Notes under the pieces: model-generated
The model's input: the letters and a program-made list of their open reading frames with translations, nothing else
Databases searched by the model: none
Told to the model about the DNA's origin: nothing
Part shown: positions 36,101 through 48,560 of the stretch, piece by piece
Numbering within the stretch: position 1 is the first letter of the stretch
Layout of the letters: each line of letters starts with the position of its first letter
Translations under genes and position numbers: made by a program
NCBI GenBank assembly: GCA_942159475.1
Contig: OW804095.1
Location: forward strand, 58,432,773 to 58,496,772
Origin: Sthenelais limicola
Lineage: Eukaryota; Annelida; Polychaeta; Phyllodocida; Sigalionidae
Direction of reading: 5' to 3'
DNA length: 64,000 nucleotides

Positions 36101-38665
36101 ACTCCCCAGGCTAATGCTTGCTTTATTCTCGGAAAGGACACTATTGCTCTTACGGAAAGCTATGAATAAAAGGAGTTCATCAATAGTGTATGGATATCAA
36201 ATATCACTTTGGAAAATGGGGGCAAAATTGCGATGGCCCTACGTTTAAATTCTTTCTTAAGGTCCTCATATACTCCCATGAGATGTTTCATGCTTTAGTC
36301 GTTAAACCCACAATTCATCCAATTTTATGCATTAATCACCTCTACTATAGTATAAGCTTTTCAAGCCCTCCACCCGTGTGGGTCTCCTCCTCGCCCCTCG
36401 CCCTCCCCATATCACTTCTCCCACTCTGTCCCCCTACCCTTGTGTTTTAATCTACTTCCACCCACCTATATTAATCAAAATCAAGTGCTTTCCTACAAGT
36501 GTTGTACCAGTATTTTACCCATGTATGACAGAGAGGAACTTTGGCAGATTAGTACGATTTGTCTCGTGAGCTAGACAATTAGGCCTGTAGAGATTGCTAT
36601 TTCATTGGAGCAAAGCTTTTGTAGGAAAAATTGCAATAGCTCAGGTCCAACACAGCCCCGGGTATAAGAGGTAAACACAACTCCGAGTCATGCCACCTGA
36701 ATTTTAGTCGCACTTAATAAAGGCAGAAGGCCATGTACTTTCAGAATACATTAAAATAGAGTAAAAAAATCGACAAAAGAACAATTTTCTCCTGCTTGTT
36801 CTAGAACTTTGTCAATGTTGATTGAGAAATGAGGGTGATATAGCATAAATTATGAATTTCACTTTTTGCCAATGGCCAATAGCAGCGATGGATTGCCGGT
36901 CAGCTTGCAGATGCAATAACGTAACGTCTTCTAATGTATGCTGTGTTTGTTTGTAATGTGAGTCGTTACCACGCCTTATTCTGAACTAAATGTACATTGG
37001 GGAGTATGGGTGTGTGTGTGTGTGTGGGGGGGGGGGCTTAATACGCTTTATTAGGCAGGCTTTGTCCCTTTGAAACAGTGGAATCGGGGGGAAACCATTT
37101 TTCCCTGGTCAAAACCGAAATCTCTTGTTAGACTAAACATATACATCCACAAGCACAAGATCTTGTAAGATTGCATTCAATATTATATCCATAGACTTGT
37201 TTGCATAGAAAATATCTTGCCTGAACTTTATATTTGGCATTCACTTTTCCTGAGGGAGAAACAAGAGACAACCGTGAAGGTCAGAACGAGTGATTTGCCA
37301 GGATGCATCAATATCACTAATTAGAGCTCTGGCGTTATTTCAAAACTGCAATCAGTGTAACTCGTATTCCACAAGGCTTCATGTCTTTCAATTGGGATGC
37401 CAGTTTAATTGTTTGCCCAATGCACAAAATCCATGGTTATTAACATTACCCTCGATGCATGGAGCTTTGTTATCAGTATGATCGTTTATATCCTTCGACC
37501 TCTAAAGTCTTTTTGTTCAAACATATTTATTCAGGTAATACATTTTAACCGTTTCACAGTAATAGTGATTTTCGTTCGGTTCCTGAACTACACAGTCACT
37601 TTAAAATTGTAGAACGACTATTGCGTCAAATTCTTGCTACAACAATACGCATTTACATTAATAACAAAAAAAAACAATTTACATAGAATCATTATGTACA
37701 TAATAGAGAATGAGTGGGTGAATGAGATGATGATTAATTTAAAGGGATAGGTCCTGACTAGTTGATTAATAATTCACTTTTTAGTCAGTAGTGGTAGGGG
37801 TGAGTTACCATGGACATCATATCATATCAGAACGATCGAGTCTAAAATCTAGATATATCAGTAAATAACCACTCTTGGGCTCAAACGTGACCAATATAGT
37901 CTGATAGAGTTAGTTTTTACATAAAGACACATGGTAAAATAGTTTTATGGCAGAATTCAACTTCTCAAAAATTGCTAGTTTGAAGTATACAATATCATTG
38001 ATGCACTGATGCTTGGAAAAAAAACTTTTGATTTTTAATTGTTCTTGTTCAAAACTTTTGTATGCATGAGGCAGCTTGGTCATTGAAAATAATCGTTTGT
38101 ATGCAGTCATTAGTAGGCATCAGTACCCAGGTTTTAATAACACCTGGGAAGCCACTTAGTATTCTCATAAAGGAGAAACAAGAACCGAATCTGAATGTCA
38201 AATCATGAGCAGAGCATAGTTTTAGTTTCTGGCTGTCTCCTGCTGTATGCATTTTAACCATATTTTCAATAATCACTATGATTAAAATAGGATGGAGGTT
38301 AACATCAGAATACACATCTAACAATTACACTTCTGGACAAACGGTGAAGGGGATACTCAGGGGGAATGGGTGTCTGTCACTGTTTTCCTACCCTCTACCG
38401 ATTTCATAATATTCACCAGGCTCGGGATCATTTTAATCCTATCTGCCACTGCTGAACCTCTCCCGATCTGACACTGTTTTGGTACATTCTACACACTACC
38501 GATCTCATATCATAAGAAAAGCGGAGGGGTAGAGAGGCTGAGGGAGAGTGACGGGGTAGATCGTGAAGGGGGAGGGGAACCAGGGTATCTGGTAAGAGTG
38601 GAACAGTTAGCAGAATTTGGGGAAAGGGCTATGAATCCCACAAAGTGATACACAAACAAAAGGAG
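33109..38665. other. gene-poor intergenic region
   Basis: No gene is supported. It includes the longer copy of the 130-420 repeat (about 34020-35180), a GT/G-rich microsatellite at 37009-37036 and AT-rich single-copy sequence. Frames of 60-110 codons exist but have no domain, codon bias or splice context. Confidence 0.5.
34020..35180. repeat. dispersed repeat, long copy (homologue at 130)
   Basis: The left 120 bases match 160-250 block by block, and the right edge carries the same ATACAACAGGGCC motif. AAGGAATT / AATTCCTT motifs recur through it on both strands. The two copies differ greatly in internal length. A run resembling a tRNA T-arm on the minus strand (GGTTCAAGTCCCGGC, about 34661-34675) lies inside but no full tRNA folds around it. 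Confidence 0.4.
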
Positions 38666-38994
38666 GTATACATAGTATTCGCATGACGTCACCCCAGTCA
38701 GCGGCTATCCTCACTGGCAGCCATAATGTGTGGCAGCATAGATATCGAGAGACACTAGATCGACAGGATTTCCCGTTTCAAATGTTTGCTAATGGCAATT
38801 ATACTCATTATTCCATCATGGCACACTAAAGAATGACCGTATAACCTATTAGCATACTGTATATAACATTCTCTAAAACTTTCGGAGGTGAAAACTGCAT
38901 TTTTGAGTCTTGGAGCACTCATGTCCAGCTAAAGTTGACCCACATTATGGCAAGCCGCGGCTAGCGCCGTGACGTCAGTGAATACTATGTATAC
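38666..38994. mobile_element. TA-flanked MITE with TGACGTCAC subterminal palindrome, copy A
   Basis: The left end reads GTATACATAGTATTC then GCATGACGTCAC; the right end, reversed, reads GTATACATAGTATTC then ACTGACGTCAC. At 329 bp it has no coding capacity. Reversed, its interior resembles the element at 50719-51037 (a CGCCATG-TGGGTC-ACTT block, then TTGAAAAT-CCGTTTTC against TCAAAAATGCAGTTTTC), so the two are diverged members of one family in opposite orientation. Confidence 0.8.
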
Positions 38995-40079
38995 TTTACT
39001 CCCTCCCTCATACTACGTCTGCTGCTCCTCCTACCCCATGCACATCCCTCCGAATTTGCCTTCCCCTCTCTCCATCTGGCCCATGTCCCTCCCTCCAAAC
39101 TTACCTCCCTCTTTTTTCCATCCATTAAACCATGGCCCAAGACAATTGATACACTCTTAGTTCAATATATTATAATGTCACAGGTAGACTTTTGAGCTTA
39201 ATAACTTTGAGCTCAATATCTTAATGTGTTTACATTTTTCTGACAAGGATTAATAGCTAGTCATTTCGAAGCCACTCTAAGACTCTAACATCCCTGGGCT
39301 TATATAATGTAGAGATAATAATTGTTTAGGGCACATAGCATGGGTCTAAAATTTAATGTAGAATACAAGACTTAGTATTCTATGAGAACATTTCTGGAAC
39401 ACTAAGTGTCATATGTTCCCCTCTAGTCTAAGTGGCACGTTGGATCCTACTGTAAATACTATGGGATTATGCAGTTTGCATAGTATGCTTTTCCCATCTT
39501 TAGCCTTTATCTTATAGCCTTCCCCATCTTTTTTTTATGACGTGGCTAACTTTACTAATCAGCTTAATGCCTTGGTTGCCTTATAGAGACGCCTGATTAG
39601 AAAACATTATCTGATGGGACCATATCCTCTTTCCAATCTTGCCTTAACATTTGTTTATGATCGATAAACAACAAAGACTCATAGGGACAGTGTCAATGAA
39701 ATGGGATTTATGATAGCACATTGGGACATGAAGATCAATGTCTTATGCCACACTAAATTGATTTATTGAAGGTTACCCCATGCCATAATCACATCATATC
39801 CACATCAAGAGAGAGAGAGAGAGAGCACTCAAAGTTATGGCGGTCCAAGAAGTGACATGAGGTTAAACTCTCCTTGTGTGGTAAAGGTCCTACACAGAGA
39901 AAATGTCTACTCTAATTCATGAAATAAACGAAATTTGTGTGAATTAGTATTAGCCATTAGCTCTTTCGAATGATAATCCTCTATAAGCTCCAACACGTTT
40001 ATTTATTCTGGTTTATATTATGGCCATATCCTTGTATACAATTACAACTCTCTGTGGACTCGATTCAAGTTTGAGGATC

Positions 40080-40335
40080 TAGCATGTAGAATGCTTCACA
40101 AACCCACAATTCACATTTGCGTCAGCTAGACTAATCTCATCTAGACTATACTTTCTAAAGCCCGGAATGTCGCCTGCATGTCGAAGTCGCCCAGGTAATA
40201 ACTGCTTTTCTCTTCGGGCTCCACACAACAGGTAAATTTGGTGGGTGACAGGAGGGGCGACTGAGAACGACTGAAGCAGAAAACCTGTGCGACTGATGAG
40301 CAATTTGTCCTTTTCTCGCTGTGTGGCTAGGTTTA
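40080..40335. promoter_or_regulatory. candidate conserved non-coding element or exon
   Basis: About 250 bases of balanced composition lie in AT-rich flanks (e.g. TCTTCGGGCTCCACACAACA then GGTAAATTTGGTGGGTGACAGG, read in two parts). A 74-codon minus-strand frame spans it with no recognisable domain. The composition alone is what draws attention; the choice between an exon and a regulatory element cannot be made here. Confidence 0.25.
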
Positions 40336-41089
40336 GTCTCTTTCTGATTGATTTGTCATTTTATCTTGTTTGGATGCCCACAGTTTGTTCAAATCAAAGT
40401 AACAAAAAAGCGGCTGCAGATAATTTAGAAAATAGGTTAGTACCAACATTTCTGTTTGGTCAATAGTGTCTTCTAATATTGTGGCAATAAATGGCAAGTT
40501 TTTGAAGTTTATTGCTCAACTCTGTCCTCTCTCTCTATAGTTATGGTATAAATCATCATATAATATATATACATATATAACTCTCATACATATAACTCAT
40601 ATAACTGTCATACTTATGTCACCTGCTGGTGGTAGTGCTGAGTTAAACCAAAGAACTATAAATAATTATACTCTTTGGATAAACCTGTTTAACAACTCTC
40701 CTTCCGCGGACAATATATCGGATATACAAGCAGTACGATATATATAATTCGAGGTAAGAAAACCTGAAAGTATCCATTCTGAAAGAAATCGCCCCCATGT
40801 ACGAGAAATAATTGGTTGGAGTGATTATTTTTTTCTACCCCATAATCGTTGAACTATTCTAAATTTATGAAATATGGTTGGTTAAAGCTTCACTCTCAGT
40901 TAACATCAGTCAGAACTACAAATCTTTTACCTTTTGTTCCAAAAGTCATCTGACCAAAATTATGGAGGATTTTGTCTGGTTGTTTTTGCTACGGGTTTCA
41001 TAAAAGTCCACATAATATATTTTGGGGACCCATCCAGCTGCAATGGAGGAGCCCCATCATATTCCATTATCACTCTACAGCACTACCCC

Positions 41090-41300
41090 AGTAGCACACT
41101 TTTGTTCCTAGAATGTTCCCTCAATGTTTGTTTGTTACGTTAATGCTTGAAAGGGAACATGTGTTAGACGAACGTTCCTAACTAACATAAAACGTTTGTC
41201 ATCTATGTTTCGCTCACGTTGATAACCAAACGTTCTTCCACTGGTTTTTATAACGCAAGTGGTATGTATACTTCCGTAACATTATCCTAATAGTTGACAC
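41090..41300. repeat. possible transposon end with GAACGTTC-type subterminal repeats
   Basis: It starts CCCCAGTAGCACACTTTTG. It is followed by GTTCCTAGAATGTTCC, AAAGGGAACATG, GACGAACGTTCCTA, AAAACGTTTGTC and AACGTTCTTCC within 150 bases. Regular short inverted motifs behind a CCCAGTAG-like end fit a subterminal-repeat DNA transposon. I did not find the opposite end. Confidence 0.35.
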
Positions 41301-42104
41301 AAAATTTAATGTTAGTACAACATTCCCCTCTAACAACTAATAGAGTTTGACTGACCAGAACACTATTCTACTGCTATACATTTTGTAAAATCCGGTGAGG
41401 AAAAAACACCCTTCCCTTAATGGTTATTATGATTGAAGGTGGTAATAAAACCCTTTAACATGGAGGACAGGGACATTCACACAACATAAACGCCCTTTAT
41501 CAAGGAGTTACATTAGAGTACCTATACATTGCATAAAGTAATAGATCCATTTCAGTGTATTTTACCACTAGGCCTATACTTATGTCAAATAAAATTCCGT
41601 TTATTCTTGTAGGAATATCTACATATACATACTTTGTAGAAATCCAAAGGCCAAGACCCCTGCCTTATTATATTAAGTAAACGATACATTCAGGCAAACC
41701 GGCATATATCAAATGTGAATAAAATATTTATTTTATCATGATGCTTAATCAATCAAAATCATTGGAGCTCGCGTCAACAGAATTAATGCTATGAAATCAT
41801 TTACATTGAAACACCCAAGAGGCCATTGTCATGGAGATGTACAATGCTACAAAGTTCCGTATCACTACTTACCTTTGGAATGCCCACAATGAATTACAAC
41901 ATATTCATTTAAGGTCACACAAACATATGATATCCCCTTCCATGACCTTTTGCTTGAGAATGTCCCAACATCTGCATTGGTAAAAAGTGTCATATAATAT
42001 ACTCCAGTGCTTTCTTATTATTGATGAACAAACAACATCTGGCATAGTCCCAGGCCTATCGGGATATGGAAAACATAGAAAAACACTTGAGTATTCCTTA
42101 GCAT

Positions 42105-42360
42105 TTTTAGTCGCCCAAGCTCATCCCCACTTTAATATACTCAGCATTCCCGTGAAAGGTTAATGCATGGAATGGAATCCAAATCGAAAATATCGTAGAC
42201 AGGAGAACCGCCAGCGCTTCCGTATTGAGTAGAAAAACAATTAGGAAGACCCAAATGATTTAGTAGAGAAGAATGCTTCTCTCTTCGATGTTGCTTTCCA
42301 AATCGAGAGCGCCTTCTGCATTAGTGTTGCCTATCCCAAATGGCCGGCCAAATAAGTGGT
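42105..42360. promoter_or_regulatory. candidate conserved non-coding element
   Basis: A long stretch of high-complexity, non-repetitive sequence with balanced base content (GGAGAACCGCCAGCGCTTCC, GCATTAGTGTTGCC, CCCAAATGGCCGGCC) and no open frame of note. This is a visual impression only, included because it differs clearly from the surrounding AT-rich DNA. Confidence 0.2.
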
Positions 42361-44925
42361 TAGTGTATTTGGATTGAGATAATATTATATTAGCCTCAGC
42401 TATTCCCCTCTTCTACTCATACATGTGCCATTGTCATAGAATGAATTTAGAGGTCAGATAATAATCAAGGATCGCACAGGTTTTTGATCAACAATGGGCA
42501 TTTTGCAAGTTTATGTACCTTAGGAAATATACCTAAATTGGGTTCCTAACGTCCTTTAAAAGTAACGTCGTGCGTCACGTAAACCAAGATTGATACAAAA
42601 ATCTAGGCTTGACAGAACAGTCGTCTAGAACATTAAAACAGATTTCACGTTAGGATCCAAGAAAATACTGGCCAGATCTTCACTATAATTATAAGCATGA
42701 TCAGTTCGAAGATATTTGGTTTTCTATGGACTTAAAATTGTAAATCGATTGAGATAAAGTGGCGGGTTTCCTGACTTAAAACACGAGTGGCATTAAAATT
42801 ATTCTGATGGCATTGTGACAGCAGCGAAAGGTAATTCTCAATCAAATATAATGGCAATATTTCCAAATATAATGACGTGTCCAAATGGATGAATCGAAAG
42901 ATTCCAAAGCATATCATATCCTGAGAACAGCACACTTTCCACTGCCCTTTTATATGAATCAATACGGCAAATTAGGGTCAGACCTTTTTCAGAACGAGTT
43001 ATCTAGATCATTTAAGTGGATAGATATATTTGTACGGCTCTGGAATGTGATGCAAAGGCCTGTGAATCCCCTTTAACCTGGCTCAAGGGTAGCAACTCAT
43101 GCCTACCGTGACCAGCAATAACTGATATTGGGACTAAAGGAAGGAAGAAGTCTTCCCTTGCTCTTGGGGCCATGTTAGCAGAGGCCAACTCAGACTTTGG
43201 CATGTAGGCACTGATGATAAAGGTTGGTTAACATCGCATATTACATATTGTAAATGAAACTTTTCAACTGAAATTAATACTGTAGAGACAACAGATGATT
43301 GTATTTTTTAAGGTAAAGGGGCTGGAAACCTCGCATATGCTAGAGAGTTCCCCTTTATTAGCAATGACTAATTAAATGTTTGACAATCAAATGTTTTCAA
43401 ATCAAATCAAATTAAACATAGATGTCTCCCTCTCACCTTCTTACATAAGGCATACATACTAGTTATAGATGTGGCATAAATGTACAGCAAATGCTATTGA
43501 AAACATAATATAATATTTTTCATTCCATCAACGCTACACGCAATACTATGTTATCCAGTGTTAAGCCCTTGATCCTGGGAATGCCTTTATGAAGTGCTTC
43601 TATGCGCCCCACAAACTTGTGGCCACGAAATTGACCAACATTTATGGGACGTTTCCGGGGTCTTGAGTGTGTGTCTGACCCTCATGAATGAGGATAACCA
43701 ACTTCAACAGGTCTTGTCATTTTTAAAAATGTTTAATTGTTGCATTTTTTTACCAGGACTAAGGCCAATAAAAATAAAAGAAGTCACCGCAATGGTGGCC
43801 TTCCTCTAGCCCTTGGGGGAGGGAGGGGAGGAGGTGAAATTGTAGCCGTGCCCGGGTTCCAACCCACAACATCTTGCTCATGCCACTGGGCGGACCCTGG
43901 GAATATTATAGCATTCTATAGTCATTCCCTATAGCGATTCATCACTGATGTGGTGCAGAAAACCAATGAAAACTTAAACAAAGATATTCGAATTAAGAAA
44001 GAAAGTTATAACAGTAAGAGCTGAAACTATTAAGCGCAGTGAATTATATTTGTATTGATATTTACTTGATGACACATAGCCGTCCATTAGAGTAGATCTG
44101 TCTTTTATACCGTCTGAGCCCAACATAATATCAGAGTAAGATATTGATATTTTTAGATAAAGCAGACCACCTTCGTGCACCTTGTAAGTGATGAAGATAT
44201 ATAGTCATGAAAAGTGAAAGGGTAAACAATTGTCTCTAATGGATGAGAGGTACATTTATTTGTGCCTGTCATTATTGCAGTTTAGTTGAATAATCATACT
44301 TCCTTTTTGTTCAAGTCACTTCCCTCTGCGCAGTAAAATTGTTTAGTGGGAATATGCATTTATATCACAACTTAATAGCTTCTTACCAACCCCAAAATTA
44401 ACTGATCCGCATTATAGGCGTATTGGTTTGGAAAACCATGTGTGATTTCTGCAGAGTGATGCCACTGACGTACTTAGCGGAGACGCAAAGGTGTTCTTAA
44501 TTTCTCAGTTTCATGTTGGTCTGTTTTTATTCTTATAGTTGTAGTTGTCGTTTTTCTCACCTTTAATGATTGCCCACCACCCCCGCCACCACCACCCTGC
44601 GTCCTTCCCTCCCCCCAGTGCTTTAGAATCCAAGTGTGTGTAGCCATGCCTCAATGCTACACATACACTAGTAGCAGGCAGCGGGAGGTGGCGTGCGTAC
44701 TGTGGAGTGTGTGAAGCTATGTGAGTGAGTGAAGGGTTCAGACTGAATCAGTGTATGGGGTGGTTGAAGCTATGTAAACATGGTGCGAATTTAGAACAGA
44801 GAGAGAGTACATGAATGTTTTCAAAACAGCATTGCTGGACCATAAATGTATGTATTCCTCGAATAAAAAATGTAGCATACGATTATAGGTTTCGATTGAG
44901 ACCAACTAATATGCCGTACATATTG

Positions 44926-45498
44926 TTAACTCATTGAGGACGGGATGCTGCCTGAAGGCAGCATTTTCAAAATGGCGTTGGGGACGGGATGCTGCCTGCA
45001 GGCAGCATGACGTCCTCTCCATTAAGGACGGGATGCTGCCTGCAGGCAGCATATTTTTATATAAATTGAAGTGGGCATAACTTAATAAAAAATAAACGGA
45101 TTTTGATGAAATTTAAAATATATATATACAAACAGACTAGAAATATCTTTATAGGTATGTTGTCATGGAGACAATAATGATGACGTCATAACTAACATAT
45201 GTAAATGCTGGAAAGTGAATTTGGAGCAAGGTTGCCGCCATATTGCACCCAATTGTGACCCATTATTTTAATTATTGAAGACCAAATTCTAGAAATTATG
45301 AAAAAATATGATCAATAACTGTTTATACCTATTAAACGATGTACATATGACACATATTATTTGAAGAAAATATTCTTAAAGTGTTTTTATACCCTAAACC
45401 TCATGTTAAACACCCGTCCTGAAGCCCAAAAAGGGGGAAAAGGGCCCCCGTCCACCAGGCAAAATATGTGTAAACTGCCCCCGTCCTCAATGAGTTAA
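44926..45498. mobile_element. TTAA-flanked miniature element (piggyBac-like ends)
   Basis: The ends are TTAACTCATTGAGGACGGG and its exact reverse complement CCCGTCCTCAATGAGTTAA, with TTAA as the likely target duplication. Inside the left end a GGGACGGGATGCTGCC block is repeated three times, two of the copies carrying the perfect 20-base palindrome ATGCTGCCTGCAGGCAGCAT. No frame encodes a transposase. At 573 bp it is a non-autonomous element needing a TTAA-specific transposase from elsewhere. Confidence 0.85.
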
Positions 45499-45714
45499 AG
45501 TTTGATAACAGGTCAAGATATATAGCATGGGTATTACTGGGAAAGACCAGGAGATTATGCGACTGCTTCAATTTTTAGTTGAGTGGTGATCCGCCTCTTC
45601 ACAGAGGGCGGGGTGGTCGCGATTGGTCCATATAGTATAACTGTGTGAGGGTAGGAGTGTTTTGCATGGTTAGTATTAGGCTATATTTATATATTAAATG
45701 TTTGTTATCGACCC

Positions 45715-45742
45715 CCGCCCCCCCCCCCCCCCCCCCCCTCTC
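45715..45742. repeat. poly-C tract
   Basis: About 26 nearly uninterrupted C bases inside unit A, a likely source of length variation and a reason the two units differ in spacing. Confidence 0.85.
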
Positions 45743-47544
45743 CTGCCCCCTCCTACCTAGTGTCCCGCACACACCACCGCCACTGGCGTCGTGTCTGCGG
45801 GACGCTTTATGCCTGTGTGCATCACGCTCTGCCTGGCGTTAGGGTGACCCTAGGGCTCCAATGTGGTGGTGCCAATGGCGGTCGGCAGGTCCCAACGCAT
45901 CCCCATAGGAATAGTATAGGAATATCGATAATCTATTTTAAAGCCTAGATGGATTATTTCTTCGGACAAAACTTGGAGAGGACATAATATAATTGCGATT
46001 TCGGGGTAAGGATGTTGGCTATAGGTATGTTTAATAGGAGAACGGCATGATCTCCGTGAGTTCTCTATAGGTTGGGTTTTTACTCTAAAAGCCTGGGGCG
46101 ACAGAATGAGTCAAAATATGCCAGCTGCGCCCGCCTTTCTCAAGGCGGTTTTTGGTCGCCGATCGTCCAGGAAAGTGTGGCCCCACTAGATAGAGGTTGA
46201 TGCAGAGGAAGTCGTTGGCTACTTACTGTTAAATATATGGATTCTTTTTCTTATTTTCAATGACTAACCACCCACCCACCCTGCTATCGATATGATTTGA
46301 TATGCATTTGTTTTGGTGGCCCTGCCTCCTCCCGCACATTTGCTGCGGGAGGCAGGGCAGAGAGCTGGCGCTCCCTGGTGTGAGTGGGACAAACTAAGGG
46401 TCGAGCAAGGAGGATGCATTAAGACACCTAATAGATTATTACAGACTGTGTCAGTGTTGATAACGGAATCGAAAATCTGAGAACACTAAGTTGTAGCTAA
46501 GACGTTAAAAGGTGTATTCCATGCATTGATACACATTCTCACCGGGAAAATTTTTGCAAACGAGTGGATAAATATGTGGGGTGTAAAGACAATAATTTTC
46601 GTTGAACCCTAGTCTGTCTGCGCACCGGATTTGATTGTAAATAGAGTCATTCTGACTTCTTCCAGGGAAGAAGCGGAGGGTGCCGATGGTCCAGAGTAGT
46701 ATAACCGCTGCGAGATATTATGATTTGTAGGGTTTGCTATGGTTAGGTTAGAAGAGAATGAGAATAAATTAAAGAAAAATAGTCGCCGACGGGACATGAC
46801 ACACTCCCCTCCACCCAGCCGTCCTGTTTTCCGCCCCACCCCAACCCTAAGCATTGTTCAGCCTCAGCTGAAAAGTGCTTGTAAAACGTCTATACAGAGA
46901 ACTACACCCCATATGAACATCGCTATGCAGTGGCGCTTGCTGTAGCGGTATTTGGAGATTGGCTGTTCCGTTTTCCGTGCACACATGGCTCTTCTATTCA
47001 CTTAGCATACACGTGCCCATGGGCTACGAATGGCAGCAGTACAACCAGAATTTCTCGCCATAGGCTTTGTATTGGAAAATACCGATCAGCCTTTGTAAGC
47101 CATAGATGCATTATTTCTTCAGACAAAACATTGAGGAAGCTTAAGATAGTTGCCATTTCTGGGTAAGAAAGTAGAATATTGGTATGTTTAATATGAGAAT
47201 AGGTTGATCTGTTTGGGATCTGTTTAAGTCAGAGTTTTGACCGTAGATGCCCGGGGCAACAGATGGATGTGAAATAGGTTGGCTGCCCACCTTCCTCAAA
47301 GGTGGTTTTTCATCAGGAAGAGTGGTGATATGCTAGCGCTGGCCTGAACGTCTATTTTTTCCTTTAGTAGTATCAATAGCCCATTGAGTATCGATGGGTA
47401 ATTATGTGCAAAACATTATATGGATATGTACTTTCTCCTGCCTTTCACATCACCACCCATAGACTTTTAAGAAGCCAACCCACCCACCATCCCTTTTGCG
47501 TAGAATGACATAGCATCTATGCAACCCAGAGATAAAAAAAAATG

Positions 47545-47625
47545 GTAGTGAGACGGTCGAGGCTTGAGCTTACAACCGTTGACTCTGTATTCCAGTGCCC
47601 TAACCACTGAGCTATGAACCTTGGT
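47545..47625 (-). repeat. tRNA-like SINE segment, copy 1
   Basis: The minus strand reads CATAGCTCAGTGGTTAGGGC, a good RNA polymerase III A-box, followed by ACTGGAATACAGAGTCAAC and a degraded B-box region (GGTTGTAAGCTCAAGCC). The anticodon stem does not pair, so it is not a functional tRNA. The segment downstream of the A-box (GGTTGGAGCAGGGAGGCTGA on the plus strand) is shared with the copy at 48160. Confidence 0.55.
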
Positions 47626-48159
47626 TGGAGCAGGGAGGCTGAACTTTGCTAGTGTAGTGGTAGGCCTATGAGAGGGGCCAACGCATGGCAGAGGAAGGAA
47701 AACGTTCATTACTTCTTTATTCATGCTATGATGATTGTGTTACTTTAATACATCAATCTAGAGATGTTGAGGGGGCGTTCTGTGGCAACGGAAATGAGTA
47801 GATGTATCAGATCACTGTAAAAAGGTGTTTGTGTGCCGTTTTGAGCATGTATCCTTTCTCTGAAATAGAGAGACTGGGACCTATGGGAATTGATTAGTAC
47901 CTAGCGGCACCTTCGGTGGCCACTACTCTGAGTCATGCAACGTCCAGTGAGTGGCAGCTGCTAGTCGGCGCTTTGCGAATGTTATTTGGATATATTTAGG
48001 CCGTTTTTCTTAGCACACAGTGAAACATTATTATGGATATTTTTTTTCAAATCGCCAGCCTTCCCCGTCCCCCAGCACCCAGTGCAAACCCACTCTCCAT
48101 CCCTGCCTCCGTCCCGTCCAGGCCGTGTATTGACAGCACTACACGGCCAACCAAGTATA

Positions 48160-48260
48160 GGATGAGTCCAGTGCTCTAGCCTCTGAGCTATGGAGTTTTG
48201 TTGTGGTAGTGAGGCTGAAGTTTGCTAGGGATATGAGTAGGGCCAACCCATGCGTAGTGG
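48160..48260 (-). repeat. tRNA-like SINE segment, copy 2
   Basis: The minus strand reads CCATAGCTCAGAGGCTAGAG followed by CACTGGACTCATCC, paralleling copy 1. The adjoining plus-strand text (GGTAGTGAGGCTGAAGTTTG, AGGGCCAACCCATG) matches copy 1's GCAGGGAGGCTGAACTTTGC and GGGGCCAACGCATGG. It belongs to the same short interspersed family. Confidence 0.5.
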
Positions 48261-48560
48261 TGAAAAGTGGCCGAAATCGTTTATTCTACAGCTCTGTGGA
48301 CAACGGCCTTGTATGAGCAGTAGTATTATAGGAAGGGGATGAGGATTCCGGGACTGGAATTGTTCGTCACATGGGTTTTTTAAAAGTTAGATGCAATCTA
48401 CGGGCAACCTCTCTCCTACCTTGTCCCAACCGTGGGAGGTCGGTGCAACTGCACCAAATCTCAGGAGAGTTCCCGAGACGGCAACATAGGTGCCGCCACT
48501 GAGGTCGCTTATCGTCATATAGGTCATATTTTCAAGGTCAAATAATTAAAACTACTAAAT

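Larger units (their letters stand above)
38995..44925. other. gene-poor intergenic region with candidate conserved elements
   Basis: No gene is supported. Two stretches stand out as unusually complex, GC-balanced single-copy DNA: 40080-40335 and 42105-42360; both are listed separately. At 41090-41300 there is a possible transposon edge (CCCCAGTAGCACAC followed by repeated GAACGTTC-like motifs). A (GA)n run lies at 39808-39824. Confidence 0.45.
45588..48560 (+). repeat. diverged tandem units of about 1.1 kb
   Basis: Unit A (from about 45588) and unit B (from about 46655) share, in the same order: a TGGTCCA-A-TAGTATAAC block (45625 and 46687), an AGATG-ATTATTTCTTC-GACAAAAC block (about 45946 and 47104), a TTTC-GGGTAAG block (about 45999 and 47156), a GGTATGTTTAATA-GAGAA block, a CCTGGGGCGACAGA / CCCGGGGCAACAGA block and a CAAGGCGGTTTTT / CAAAGGTGGTTTTT block. 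A third, weaker unit may follow from about 47760. Similarity is old and patchy. No coding frame is conserved between units. Confidence 0.55.

Noticed and set aside
45990..46100. Spliced-leader RNA gene suggested by repeated GGGTAAG blocks in tandem units
   Set aside because: No consistent Sm-binding site or conserved leader exon is seen across the units.
47545..47625. Functional tRNA gene
   Set aside because: A good A-box, but the anticodon stem does not pair and the B-box is degraded; it is repeated nearby with shared flanks, so a SINE is more likely.
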